A stretch of 64,000 nucleotides of DNA, taken from assembly GCF_015767435.1 (NCBI RefSeq), contig NZ_JADWOV010000230.1:78534-142533 (forward strand), in the 5' to 3' direction. Within the stretch, counting starts at the first letter, position 1. Every line of letters begins with the position of its first letter. A model generated the notes under the pieces. That model searched no databases. It was not told the DNA's origin and saw only the letters and a program-made list of their open reading frames with translations. The position numbers and the translations under genes are program-made. This document shows positions 32,248-41,407 of this stretch, in pieces. The DNA is from Polaribacter sp. BAL334. Lineage in GTDB: Bacteria > Bacteroidota > Bacteroidia > Flavobacteriales > Flavobacteriaceae.

Positions 32248-32282
32248 AAGCTACTTTCTATTTCAGAAAGTAGCTTTTTTTA
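32248..32282 (+). terminator. Terminator of the rpmB-rpmG-DUF4295 operon
   Basis: Perfect 12-bp stem AAGCTACTTTCT / AGAAAGTAGCTT with a 5-nt loop, then TTTTTT. It starts 22 bp after the DUF4295 stop. Confidence 0.93.
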
Positions 32283-32297
32283 TGGATTTTAATTGTG

Positions 32298-32305
32298 TAT
32301 TTTTG
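32298..32305 (+). promoter_or_regulatory. Possible -7 box for ftsY (TATTTTTG)
   Basis: TATTTTTG about 108 bp before the ftsY ATG, after the operon terminator. No -33 TTG is well placed. The rest of the 32306-32413 gap shows no feature. Confidence 0.35.
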
Positions 32306-32413
32306 AGGATTCATTGACGGTTTTTAAGTTTAAAAACCAATCAAATGAATCAAGTTTTTATTTAAAAATAAATTACCGTTTTATAAAAGTTGTTATTCAG
32401 TATTTAAAATATC

Positions 32414-33367
32414 ATGAGTTTTTTTAAAAATATATTTTCAAAGGAAAAAAAGGAAACTTTAGACAAAGGTTTAGAGAAAACGAAAGAAAATTTTTTTGAT
32501 AAATTATCGAAGGCAGTTGTTGGAAAATCAAAAGTTGATGACGAGGTTTTAGATAATTTAGAAGAGGTGTTGGTTGCTTCGGATGTTGGTGTTAATACGA
32601 CATTAAAAATTATTGAACGAATTGAAGAGCGTGTTGCAAAGGATAAATATGTCAGCACTAACGAATTAAATAAAATTTTAAGAGAGGAAATTGCCAATCT
32701 TTTAGCTGAAACCAACACAGGCAATGATATTGATTTTACCATTCCTGAAAATAAAAAACCTTATGTAATTATGGTTGTTGGTGTCAATGGTGTTGGAAAA
32801 ACAACCACCATTGGAAAATTAGCAGCTCAATTTAAAAAACGAGGTTTTAAAGTCGTTTTAGGAGCTGCAGATACTTTTAGAGCGGCTGCAATTGACCAAT
32901 TACAAATTTGGGCTGATAGAACAGGTGTGCCAATTGTGCGTCAAGAAATGGGTTCTGATCCTGCATCTGTAGCTTTTGATACGTTGAAATCTGCAGTTTC
33001 TCAAAATGCAGATGTTGTGATTATTGATACTGCAGGAAGATTGCATAACAAAGTGAATTTAATGAATGAATTGACCAAAATAAAACGCGTCATGCAAAAA
33101 GTGGTTGGGGATGCTCCTCATGATGTGTTGTTGGTTTTGGATGGTTCTACAGGGCAAAATGCTTTTGAACAAGCAAAACAATTCACGAAAGCAACTGAAG
33201 TTAGTTGTTTGGCAGTCACAAAATTAGATGGAACTGCAAAAGGTGGAGTTGTGATTGGAATCTCAGACCAATTTCAAATTCCGGTGAAATATATTGGAGT
33301 AGGAGAAGGGATTGATGATTTGCAAGTGTTCAATAAAATTGAATTTGTGGATTCTTTTTTTAAGTAA
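32414..33367 (+). CDS. ftsY: Signal recognition particle receptor FtsY
   Basis: A 317-residue GTPase docking SRP-bound ribosomes to the membrane. The N domain is residues ~15-100. The G domain shows VVGVNGVGKTTTIGKLAAQ (P-loop ~120), DTFRAAAIDQL (insertion box), IIDTAGRLHNK (G3) and VTKLDGTAKGGV (G4). There is only a short acidic/lysine-rich A region in front, as in most Bacteroidota. It partners with the SRP RNA gene at 21214. Confidence 0.97.
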   Translation: MSFFKNIFSKEKKETLDKGLEKTKENFFDKLSKAVVGKSKVDDEVLDNLEEVLVASDVGVNTTLKIIERIEERVAKDKYVSTNELNKILREEIANLLAETNTGNDIDFTIPENKKPYVIMVVGVNGVGKTTTIGKLAAQFKKRGFKVVLGAADTFRAAAIDQLQIWADRTGVPIVRQEMGSDPASVAFDTLKSAVSQNADVVIIDTAGRLHNKVNLMNELTKIKRVMQKVVGDAPHDVLLVLDGSTGQNAFEQAKQFTKATEVSCLAVTKLDGTAKGGVVIGISDQFQIPVKYIGVGEGIDDLQVFNKIEFVDSFFK

Positions 33368-33371
33368 AAAT

Positions 33372-34457
33372 TCAATTTATTAATAGATTTATTTTTCCCC
33401 ATAAATCTTCATCAAAAGTAGAAAGAGCAAAGTTACTGCTGCTTGCAGCATCTCCCATTCTGATAATTACCAATTTTTTACTAGGAATTATATATATCTT
33501 CTGATCGTTTTTTCCAAGCGCAGCAAACATTTCAATAGGAGCATTTTTGATTAATGTACCTTGAAATTCAAATTGACTTTGTGGTAAATGATAACTAGAT
33601 TTTCCATTCAACCACCATAAATAACCATAGGATTTATTGATTTGTTGAGATGTATTTGTGGCTTCATTTAAAAAGTTTTTTGAAACTATTTGCGTTTCAT
33701 TCCATTTTCCTTCAGCTAAAATCATCAATCCAAAACGCGCCATACTTCGTGAATTACTCCAATAAACACTCAAATCTCCAGTATTTCTCCATAATCCTGT
33801 CATGCCAATTTTATCTCTCAATTTCAAATTAAAATAGGATGTAAAGGATTGATTTGTAGATTTTTCAATAACATCTTGCAATTTTACATACACATTGTGA
33901 TATGCCCATCTTTCTCCAGCATCAGCAATATATTTCAAGTTTGAAGGCGAAACATCATCTCCCAAATTGTCATCCAAACCCGAATTCATCGAAAGTAAAT
34001 TTTTAGAGGAAATTAAATTTTCTTTTAATAATGGCGCAGTAGTCCAACCATTTCCTAAATAATCTGACACTTTGTTTGAAATGTCTAACAAATTTTCATC
34101 TTGAGCAATACCAACTACTGTTGAGGTGAGTGTTTTTCCTGCACTTGCCCAATACCAAACTGAATTGCTGTTATGATTATTGAAATATTTTTCGACGACA
34201 ATTTTACCATTATAAAGGATTATAAAACTTTTGGTATTTTTCTCTTCAAGAAAAGTAAATAATGGGTTTAATTGAGTTTCATTCCAGCCCAATTTGGAGA
34301 TACTTTCAGTTTCCCATGCATTTGAATTTATGGGTGGAAAATATATCTTGTTATTATTTTCATTGATGATTTCCTCTTCAATAATTGTTTCTTTTGAACA
34401 AGAAAATACAATGAAAATTGAAATCAAAATAATGAAAATAGGATTCTTAGGCTTCAT
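33372..34457 (-). CDS. Serine hydrolase lipoprotein (beta-lactamase / class C PBP fold)
   Basis: A 361-residue protein with a lipoprotein signal (IFIVFSC, Cys ~20). The catalytic SxxK reads SAGK in YWASAGKTLTSTVVGIA (~residue 107) and the YxN motif is probably YHN in ERWAYHNVYVKL. SYGYLWWLNG lies in the C-terminal part. This is the large family of esterases and peptidases (6-aminohexanoate-hydrolase, class C beta-lactamase-like). It is convergent with ftsY, 4 bp away, and divergent from an amidase lipoprotein. Substrate unknown. Confidence 0.88.
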   Translation of the reverse strand: MKPKNPIFIILISIFIVFSCSKETIIEEEIINENNNKIYFPPINSNAWETESISKLGWNETQLNPLFTFLEEKNTKSFIILYNGKIVVEKYFNNHNSNSVWYWASAGKTLTSTVVGIAQDENLLDISNKVSDYLGNGWTTAPLLKENLISSKNLLSMNSGLDDNLGDDVSPSNLKYIADAGERWAYHNVYVKLQDVIEKSTNQSFTSYFNLKLRDKIGMTGLWRNTGDLSVYWSNSRSMARFGLMILAEGKWNETQIVSKNFLNEATNTSQQINKSYGYLWWLNGKSSYHLPQSQFEFQGTLIKNAPIEMFAALGKNDQKIYIIPSKKLVIIRMGDAASSSNFALSTFDEDLWGKINLLIN

Positions 34458-34510
34458 AAAAAAATCAAATTACCAATAAGACATTTATTTAAAAAAAAGG
34501 TTTAAAGTAG

Positions 34511-34518
34511 TATCTTTG
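34511..34518 (+). promoter_or_regulatory. -7 box for the amidase gene (TATCTTTG)
   Basis: TATCTTTG overlaps an in-frame TTG at 34516 and ends 18 bp before the ATG at 34537, which supports the ATG as start. The -33 element is weak. Confidence 0.6.
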
Positions 34519-34536
34519 AGAATAAAATCAAATGTA

Positions 34537-36183
34537 ATGAAAAAAGCTTTCCTGATTACTGTATCATTTTTCTTGTTTCTTTCTTGTCAACAAAAAGAAA
34601 ATCCTGTTTTTTTTAAAAAATATGATGAAACAATTGCTCTTAAAAAACAGCAAAATCATCAAAATGGAAGAATGAAATTCAAATTATTTCAGTCTAAATT
34701 TATAGATATGAATGAAGTTTTCAAACCATTTAATGATGACTTAGCCAAATTTTCTGAAGAAGATTATCAAGCTTTAAAACCAATCATTTTAGAGCAGAAT
34801 ATTCCAACTATTCAAAAGAGTATCAAAGATGGAAATTTGACGTATGAAAAATTGACTTTGTTTTATTTATATAGAATCCGAAAATTCGAAAGCGACTCAA
34901 CATTATCATTAAATAGTATCATTTCGTTGAATCCTGATGTGGTAAAACAAGCCAAAGAAAAAGATAAAAATGCAAAAAATATTCCCGATTTTTCAGTGTA
35001 TGGAATGCCAATTTTGTTGAAAGATAATATCAATACCAATAATATGCCAACCACAGCTGGTGCAGTAGCTTTGAAAGATAATCAAACAAAAAATGATGCT
35101 TTTATAGTTGAAAAATTAAAGGAAAGTGGCGCATTGATTTTAGGAAAAGTCAATTTAAGTGAATGGGCTTATTTTTTCTGTTCAGGATGTCCTTTAGGAT
35201 ATTCAGCCATTGGAGGTCAAACGTTAAATCCTTATGGAAGAGGCGAATTTGAAACAGGAGGAAGTTCAGCAGGAAGTGGAGTTACAGTTGCTGCCAATTT
35301 TGCAGTTGCTGCAATTGGTACAGAAACCTCAGGATCAATTACTTCGCCATCAAGTATGAATTCGGTTGTAGGATTAAAACCAACAATAGGTATGTTAAGT
35401 AGAACTGGAATTGTACCAATTTCAAGTACGTTAGATACTCCTGGACCAATGACTAAAAATGTGATTGATAATGCAATTTTGGCACAAGCAATGTTGGGAA
35501 AAGACAATGCAGATGAATCATCTTTTGAAGTTGAAAAAGATGATTTTAATGCTGATATAATTTCTAAAGGAAGTTTAAAAGGAAAAAGATTGGGTGTTTT
35601 ACAATCACTTTTAACAGATACAATTTATGCAGCAACTATCGAAAAACTAAAAAATGCAGGCGCAGAATTGGTTGAACTCAATCCTCAACAACCCTCTTTT
35701 AATGGATTTATTACGCTGTTAAATATTGATATGAAACACGATTTACCCAAATATTTAGCAAATAATGCTGATAAATCACTTTTTATTAAAAATGTAAAAA
35801 GTGTAGTTGAATTTAATAAAAAAGACAGTCTTTTAAGAGCTCCTTATGGACAACAATTATTTGAAGGAATTGTAAAAGACACCACCACTTTAGCTCAATT
35901 AGAGGTTGTAAAACAAAATCTAAAATTGGATGGAGAAAACTATTTAAAGGCATTAAAAGAGCAAAATTTAGATGCTATTTTATCTATAAATAATTATCAT
36001 TCTGGTATTGCAGCTGTCTCTTTTCATCCAACATTGACAGTTCCTATGGGGTATAAAAAATCCGGAGAACCAATTAGTTTGACATTTGTGGGACTTCCAT
36101 TTTCAGAGAGTAATTTACTGAAAATTGGTTATGCTTTTGAGCAACTATCAAAAGCTAGAAAAATGCCTAAAAACTATCAATAA
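34537..36183 (+). CDS. Amidase-signature family lipoprotein
   Basis: A 548-residue protein with a lipoprotein signal (KKAFLITVSFFLFLSC, Cys ~17). The amidase-signature core holds the catalytic Lys in GMPILLKDNINT, the Ser-rich loop GGSSAGSGVTVAANF and the nucleophile region GTETSGSITSPSSMNSVVGLKPT (Ser-cisSer-Lys). It is therefore an extracytoplasmic amide hydrolase, unlike the cytosolic GatA. Divergent from the serine hydrolase lipoprotein with a shared ~80-bp promoter gap. Substrate unknown. Confidence 0.9.
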   Translation: MKKAFLITVSFFLFLSCQQKENPVFFKKYDETIALKKQQNHQNGRMKFKLFQSKFIDMNEVFKPFNDDLAKFSEEDYQALKPIILEQNIPTIQKSIKDGNLTYEKLTLFYLYRIRKFESDSTLSLNSIISLNPDVVKQAKEKDKNAKNIPDFSVYGMPILLKDNINTNNMPTTAGAVALKDNQTKNDAFIVEKLKESGALILGKVNLSEWAYFFCSGCPLGYSAIGGQTLNPYGRGEFETGGSSAGSGVTVAANFAVAAIGTETSGSITSPSSMNSVVGLKPTIGMLSRTGIVPISSTLDTPGPMTKNVIDNAILAQAMLGKDNADESSFEVEKDDFNADIISKGSLKGKRLGVLQSLLTDTIYAATIEKLKNAGAELVELNPQQPSFNGFITLLNIDMKHDLPKYLANNADKSLFIKNVKSVVEFNKKDSLLRAPYGQQLFEGIVKDTTTLAQLEVVKQNLKLDGENYLKALKEQNLDAILSINNYHSGIAAVSFHPTLTVPMGYKKSGEPISLTFVGLPFSESNLLKIGYAFEQLSKARKMPKNYQ

Positions 36184-36210
36184 GAAAATTTTAAATCAAT
36201 CAAAATGACT

Positions 36211-36218
36211 TATTTTTG
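36211..36218 (+). promoter_or_regulatory. -7 box for rimO (TATTTTTG)
   Basis: TATTTTTG ends 57 bp before the ATG at 36276. The -33 element is not clear. Confidence 0.45.
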
Positions 36219-36275
36219 CAAACTTTTAAAAGTGAAAAATTAAGTTTCATAATCTAATAGCCAAAAGCTAATAAA

Positions 36276-37592
36276 ATGCGTACAAAAACCATCAAAAAAA
36301 ATAAAATCAATGTGGTAACTTTAGGTTGCTCAAAAAACATTTACGATAGCGAAGTGTTAATGGGACAATTAAAAGCTAATGGTAAAAATGTAGTTCACGA
36401 AGATGAAAACGATGATGGAAATATTGTAGTAATTAATACCTGCGGATTTATTGGTAAAGCCAAAGAAGAAAGTATTGATACTATTTTGCATTATGCACAA
36501 AGAAAAGAAGCTGGAGAAATTGATAAGGTTTTTGTAACAGGTTGTTTAAGCGAACGTTACAAGCCTGATTTAGAGAAAGAAATTCCGAATGTAGATCAAT
36601 ATTTTGGCACTCATGATTTGCCAAACTTGCTAAAAGTTTTAGAAGCAGATTACAAACACGAATTGATAGGTGAGCGTTTAACAACAACACCAAAACACTA
36701 TGCATACTTAAAAATTGCGGAAGGTTGTGACAGACCTTGTTCGTTTTGCGCTATTCCTTTAATGCGTGGCAAACACAAATCAACACCCATTGAAGATATC
36801 ATTAAAGAAGCTACAAAATTGGCTGAAAAAGGCATCAAAGAAATCATGTTGATTGCACAAGATTTAACCTATTATGGCTTAGATATTTACAAAAAAAGAG
36901 CTTTGGCAGATTTATTAGAAGCACTTGTAAAAGTTGACGGAATTGAATGGATTCGTTTGCATTATGCTTTTCCAGCAGGTTTTCCAATGGATGTAATTGA
37001 AGTCATGAAACGCGAGCCAAAAGTGTGTAATTATTTGGATATTCCTTTGCAGCACATCAATTCTGAGATTTTAAAATCGATGAAAAGAGGAACAACGCAT
37101 GAAAAAACGACTGATTTAATCAAAAAATTCAGAGAGGCAATTCCTGAAATGGCAATCAGAACTACGCTGATTGTGGGTTATCCTGGCGAAACTGAAGAAC
37201 AATTTGAGGAGCTGAAAGATTGGGTGGAAGAAATGCGTTTTGAACGTTTGGGCGTTTTTGAATATTCTCATGAAGAAAACACAGGTGCCTATGTTTTGGA
37301 AGACGATGTTCCTGCAGATGTAAAATTCAGACGAGTTAATGAAATCATGGAATTGCAATCTCAAATTTCCTGGGAACTGAATCAGGAAAAAATCGGAAAG
37401 ACTTTTAGATGCTTGTTTGATAGAAAAGATGGCGAATTTTTTTATGGAAGAACAGAATTTGATTCACCTGATGTTGATAACGACGTTTTGGTTGATGCAA
37501 CTGAGCATTATATTAAAATTGGAGAGTTTATTGATGTAACTATTTATGATGCAGGAGATTATGATTTGTATGGAACTCCTGTAAAATCATAA
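36276..37592 (+). CDS. rimO: Ribosomal protein uS12 methylthiotransferase RimO
   Basis: A 438-residue radical-SAM enzyme that methylthiolates an aspartate of ribosomal protein S12. UPF0004 N-terminal domain: VVTLGCSKNIYDSEVLMGQL, VINTCGFIGKAKEESIDTIL and VTGCLSERY supply three Cys for one 4Fe-4S cluster. The radical-SAM motif CDRPCSFCAIPLMRGKHKS (CxxxCxxC, ~residue 151) supplies the second. A C-terminal TRAM domain follows (~370-438). SKNIYDSEV and LMRGKHKS distinguish it from MiaB. It is a single gene. Confidence 0.96.
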   Translation: MRTKTIKKNKINVVTLGCSKNIYDSEVLMGQLKANGKNVVHEDENDDGNIVVINTCGFIGKAKEESIDTILHYAQRKEAGEIDKVFVTGCLSERYKPDLEKEIPNVDQYFGTHDLPNLLKVLEADYKHELIGERLTTTPKHYAYLKIAEGCDRPCSFCAIPLMRGKHKSTPIEDIIKEATKLAEKGIKEIMLIAQDLTYYGLDIYKKRALADLLEALVKVDGIEWIRLHYAFPAGFPMDVIEVMKREPKVCNYLDIPLQHINSEILKSMKRGTTHEKTTDLIKKFREAIPEMAIRTTLIVGYPGETEEQFEELKDWVEEMRFERLGVFEYSHEENTGAYVLEDDVPADVKFRRVNEIMELQSQISWELNQEKIGKTFRCLFDRKDGEFFYGRTEFDSPDVDNDVLVDATEHYIKIGEFIDVTIYDAGDYDLYGTPVKS

Positions 37593-37603
37593 AAATCAAT
37601 ATT

Positions 37604-38410
37604 TTATTCTGTTTGATTGACCATATCAGGTGTTAAACCCAATTCATCATCAATTTTTTGGACTAAATCTCTACCCATTTCTATAGTATCATCTATCATT
37701 TCTAGTTGTAATTTATAGATAAGAATTAAAGATTTTAAGGCATTTAAGAATTTCATTTTTGTATCATCAATTTCTAATTTCTTTATTAAAATAATGTCAA
37801 TTTCTGAATCAGTTTCAAACAACCCATCTTTATCTTCATACAATTCTTTATCAATCATTACAATTTGAGCTAAATCGTAAAAAACAGGATGTAATTCTCG
37901 GTAAAATACATTATCATTATTGTTTTTGACATCAATATAATTGTCTTCCGAATACAAATAATAGTCAATAATATTGACACTTAATTCTTTATTTTTAATC
38001 AATGCTTGTTGTCCAGATGAAATCAATTCTTGATAGGTATTATTGATATTCGGGAAATTATCAGTCTCCATTAATAAATTTAATTTCTCATTTAAACTAT
38101 CAATATTCTGAAAATTCTTAGTTTCTTTATAGCTTTTAAGGATTGATTCTGAAGTTTTTATACAATTTTCGTAATGTTCTTTCATGTATTTTAAAACATC
38201 CCTTTGATATTCAATATCCTCAACCATATTGATCAAATACCATTTTTCTTTTACTTTATTTACGTTTTCTATGCTCCAATTATTGAATTGTAGCGCCAAT
38301 AAAATTCCCACAACCACCAAAAAAATTTCACCAATTGCATACATTACATATTTTTGAAAATTGTTTTGTGCTAGTAATTTTTGGCGAATTTTTCTATATA
38401 CTTGAATCAT
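37604..38410 (-). CDS. DUF6090 family membrane protein
   Basis: A 268-residue protein: short basic cytoplasmic start, one membrane helix (~residues 25-43, YAIGEIFLVVVGILLALQF), then a long, mostly helical domain likely outside the cytoplasm. The phrase NNFQKYVMYAIGEIFLVVVGILLALQFNNW is the DUF6090 hallmark. Families of these are common in marine Flavobacteriaceae, often several per genome; function unknown. Convergent with rimO, divergent from glmM. Confidence 0.88.
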   Translation of the reverse strand: MIQVYRKIRQKLLAQNNFQKYVMYAIGEIFLVVVGILLALQFNNWSIENVNKVKEKWYLINMVEDIEYQRDVLKYMKEHYENCIKTSESILKSYKETKNFQNIDSLNEKLNLLMETDNFPNINNTYQELISSGQQALIKNKELSVNIIDYYLYSEDNYIDVKNNNDNVFYRELHPVFYDLAQIVMIDKELYEDKDGLFETDSEIDIILIKKLEIDDTKMKFLNALKSLILIYKLQLEMIDDTIEMGRDLVQKIDDELGLTPDMVNQTE

Positions 38411-38499
38411 AGACTTTTGTTTGATTTGTGAAAGGTATAAAAAAATGATTTAAAATGAATCTTCTCAATATTTTAATTCCAACTTATTTTACAATAGAC

Positions 38500-38528
38500 T
38501 TGCTTTTTAAGGAAAAAAAGTATCTTTG
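38500..38528 (+). promoter_or_regulatory. glmM promoter (TTG-N18-TATCTTTG)
   Basis: TTG at 38500-38502 and TATCTTTG at 38521-38528, 17 bp before the ATG. A strong consensus match. Confidence 0.82.
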
Positions 38529-38545
38529 TTTCAAATTTTTTTATA

Positions 38546-39937
38546 ATGACTTTAATCAAATCAATCTCAGGAATTAGAGGTACAATTGGAGGAAAAACTT
38601 CAGATAATTTAACTCCAATTGATGCTGTAAAATTTGCAGCTGCATATGGTGCATTTCTAAAACTAAGAAATCCCCAAAAAGAAAATTTATTGGTTGTTAT
38701 TGGAAGAGATGCTCGAATTTCTGGAAATATGATTAGCAGTTTGGTGGCAAATACTTTAGTTGGTTTGGGAATTCATGTGGTTGATTTGGGATTGTCAACA
38801 ACTCCAACAGTTGAAGTTGCAGTTCCTCTTGAAAAAGCAGATGGAGGTATTATTTTGACAGCCTCTCACAATCCAAAACAATGGAATGCTTTAAAACTAT
38901 TAAACGAAAAAGGCGAGTTTTTAAATGCTGCTGATGGTGAAAAAATTCTAGAGTTGGCAGAAAATGAATCTTTTGATTTTGCTGAAGTTGATGATTTAGG
39001 AACGTATACAATTGATAATTCATATTTACAAAAACATATCAAAGAAGTTTTAAACCTTGATTTGGTAGATGTTGAAGCTATAAAAAAGGCCAATTTTAAA
39101 GTGGTTGTTGATGCAGTAAATTCAACTGGAGGAATTTTTATTCCAGCGTTATTAAAAGAACTAAATGTGGAATGTGTTGAATTATATTGCACACCAAATG
39201 GACAATTTCCTCACAATCCTGAACCTTTAAAAGAGCATTTAACAGATATTTCTGAACTAGTTGTGAAAGAAAAAGCGGATTTGGGAATTGTAGTTGACCC
39301 TGATGTTGATAGGCTTGCTTTAATTTGTGAAGATGGTTCTATGTTTGGTGAAGAATACACATTGGTTGCCTGTGCTGATTATGTTTTAGGACGTTTAGGT
39401 GGAGGAAATACAGTTTCTAATTTATCATCTTCAAGAGCGTTAAGAGATGTTACAACTCAACATGGAGGAACATATACAGCAAGTGCTGTTGGAGAAGTGA
39501 ATGTGGTTCAGAAAATGAAAGATACAAATACCGTTATTGGAGGTGAAGGAAATGGCGGAATTATTTATCCTGCTTCTCATTATGGACGTGATTCTTTGGT
39601 AGGAGTTGCCTTGTTTTTATCGCATTTAGCGCACAAGAGAATGTCTTGCAAACAATTAAGAGATTCGTATCCAAGTTATTTTATGAGTAAAAATAAAATT
39701 GAACTAACACCTGAGATAGATGTTGATAAAATACTGGTTATCATGGCTTCAACATATAAAGATGAAGAAGTAAATACAATTGATGGTGTAAAAATTGACT
39801 TTGAAAATGAATGGATTCACTTAAGAAAATCAAACACAGAACCTATTATCAGAATCTACACAGAAGCGAAATCACAAAAAGCAGCTGATGATTTAGCAGT
39901 TCGTTTTATTGATGAAATCAGAGAAATTATCAAGTAA
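38546..39937 (+). CDS. glmM: Phosphoglucosamine mutase
   Basis: A 463-residue phosphohexomutase-family enzyme converting glucosamine 6-phosphate to glucosamine 1-phosphate for UDP-GlcNAc. Motifs: SISGIRGTIGG (~7), active serine ILTASHNPKQWNALK (~110), metal site VDPDVDRLALI (~250), sugar-binding GGEGNGGIIYP (~333) and phosphate-binding RKSNTEPIIRIY (~430). The SNTEP variant and overall text fit the Bacteroidota GlmM type; a phosphomannomutase role cannot be fully excluded. Followed after 6 bp by an aminotransferase. Confidence 0.9.
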   Translation: MTLIKSISGIRGTIGGKTSDNLTPIDAVKFAAAYGAFLKLRNPQKENLLVVIGRDARISGNMISSLVANTLVGLGIHVVDLGLSTTPTVEVAVPLEKADGGIILTASHNPKQWNALKLLNEKGEFLNAADGEKILELAENESFDFAEVDDLGTYTIDNSYLQKHIKEVLNLDLVDVEAIKKANFKVVVDAVNSTGGIFIPALLKELNVECVELYCTPNGQFPHNPEPLKEHLTDISELVVKEKADLGIVVDPDVDRLALICEDGSMFGEEYTLVACADYVLGRLGGGNTVSNLSSSRALRDVTTQHGGTYTASAVGEVNVVQKMKDTNTVIGGEGNGGIIYPASHYGRDSLVGVALFLSHLAHKRMSCKQLRDSYPSYFMSKNKIELTPEIDVDKILVIMASTYKDEEVNTIDGVKIDFENEWIHLRKSNTEPIIRIYTEAKSQKAADDLAVRFIDEIREIIK

Positions 39938-39943
39938 TTTTTT

Positions 39944-41407
39944 ATGAATTTAGAACAATTTTTTTCGCAATTTAGAGAGCATATTATTGGCATCAATCAA
40001 ACTTTTGATTCTCCTTATGGAGTACAAAAAGTGGTATATGCTGATTGGACTGCGAGTGGTCGATTATACAGACCAATTGAAGAAAAAATTTGCAATGAAT
40101 TGGGACCTTTTGTAGCAAATACTCATACCGAAACTTCTACAACTGGTGCAACAATGACACTTGCTTATCATGAGGCAAGAAAAATTATAAAACGTCATGT
40201 GAATGCCAATGAAAATGATGTTTTGATTACTTCAGGTTCTGGAATGACTGGAGTTGTGAATAAATTTCAGCGTATTTTAGGCTTAAAAATCAATGAGAAT
40301 TTAAAAAATTACACAACAATTCCTGATGATTTAAAACCCATCATTTTTATTTCACACATGGAACATCATTCCAATCAAACTTCTTGGTTGGAGACAATTG
40401 CTGATGTTGAAGTGGTTCCTGCTGACGAAAACGGATTGGTTTCTGTAGAAAATTTTGAAAGTTGTATCAAAAAACATCTCCATAGAGAAATTAAAATTGT
40501 CGCAATTACTTCCTGTTCTAATGTTACAGGAATCAAAACGCCATATCATAAAATCGCCAAACTCATTCATCAATACAATGGATTGTGTTTTGTGGATTTT
40601 GCTTGTTGTGCGCCTTATGTTGACATCAATATGCATCCTGAAAATGAGGAAGAATATTTGGATGCCATTTTCTTTTCTCCGCATAAATTTTTAGGTGGTC
40701 CTGGAAGTGCAGGAGTGTTAGTTTTTAATAAAAAATTATATAAAAATATTGTACCTGATAATCCTGGTGGAGGTACAGTAAGTTACACAAATCCTTGGGG
40801 TCAACATGATTATTTTGATGATGTTGAAACTCGTGAAGATGGTGGAACTCCAGCTTTTTTGCAAACAATTAAAATTGCATTTGCCATTCAATTAAAGGAA
40901 AAAATGGGCGTTTCAAATATTGAAAATCGAGAAAACGAAATCAATAAACGAATGTTTGAAACCCTTGAAAAACTGAAAGGAGTTCAAATTTTAGCTCCAA
41001 ATCAGAAAAAAAGATTGAGTATTTTTTCATTTTATTTTGAAAAATATCACTTCAATTTGGTGGTAAAATTATTGAATGATCGTTTTGGAATTCAGACTAG
41101 AGGAGGTTGTTCTTGCGCAGGAACGTATGGACATTTTTTATTAAATGTGGATCAAGAAACATCTACAAAAATCAAAAACCAAATTTTACAAGGTTGTAAT
41201 ACTGAAAAACCAGGTTGGGTTCGTTTGTCTTTGCATCCAACAATAACAAATCAAGAATTGGAATTTATTTGTGATGCTTTGAAAGAACTTTCAGAGAAAA
41301 TTGAAGTTTGGTCAAAAGACTATGTGTATGACATTTCTAAAAATGATTTTTCATACAAGGATAATCAATCATTTGAAAAAGAGTTGGTTACCTATTGGTT
41401 TTCTTAG
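39944..41407 (+). CDS. Class V aminotransferase-fold PLP enzyme (cysteine desulfurase-like)
   Basis: A 487-residue PLP enzyme. YADWTASGRLYRPIEEKI, NTHTETSTTGATMTLAYHEAR, HMEHHSNQTSWLE, the PLP lysine in FFSPHKFLGGPGSAGVLVF (~residue 247) and TRGGCSCAGTYGHFLL near the C-terminus (Cys in the region where sulfurtransfer Cys sits in NifS/CsdA relatives). It is longer than IscS/SufS and has insertions, so it is probably not the Fe-S biogenesis desulfurase. Downstream of glmM on the same strand; its end overlaps the convergent acyltransferase by 20 bp. Confidence 0.85.
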   Translation: MNLEQFFSQFREHIIGINQTFDSPYGVQKVVYADWTASGRLYRPIEEKICNELGPFVANTHTETSTTGATMTLAYHEARKIIKRHVNANENDVLITSGSGMTGVVNKFQRILGLKINENLKNYTTIPDDLKPIIFISHMEHHSNQTSWLETIADVEVVPADENGLVSVENFESCIKKHLHREIKIVAITSCSNVTGIKTPYHKIAKLIHQYNGLCFVDFACCAPYVDINMHPENEEEYLDAIFFSPHKFLGGPGSAGVLVFNKKLYKNIVPDNPGGGTVSYTNPWGQHDYFDDVETREDGGTPAFLQTIKIAFAIQLKEKMGVSNIENRENEINKRMFETLEKLKGVQILAPNQKKRLSIFSFYFEKYHFNLVVKLLNDRFGIQTRGGCSCAGTYGHFLLNVDQETSTKIKNQILQGCNTEKPGWVRLSLHPTITNQELEFICDALKELSEKIEVWSKDYVYDISKNDFSYKDNQSFEKELVTYWFS

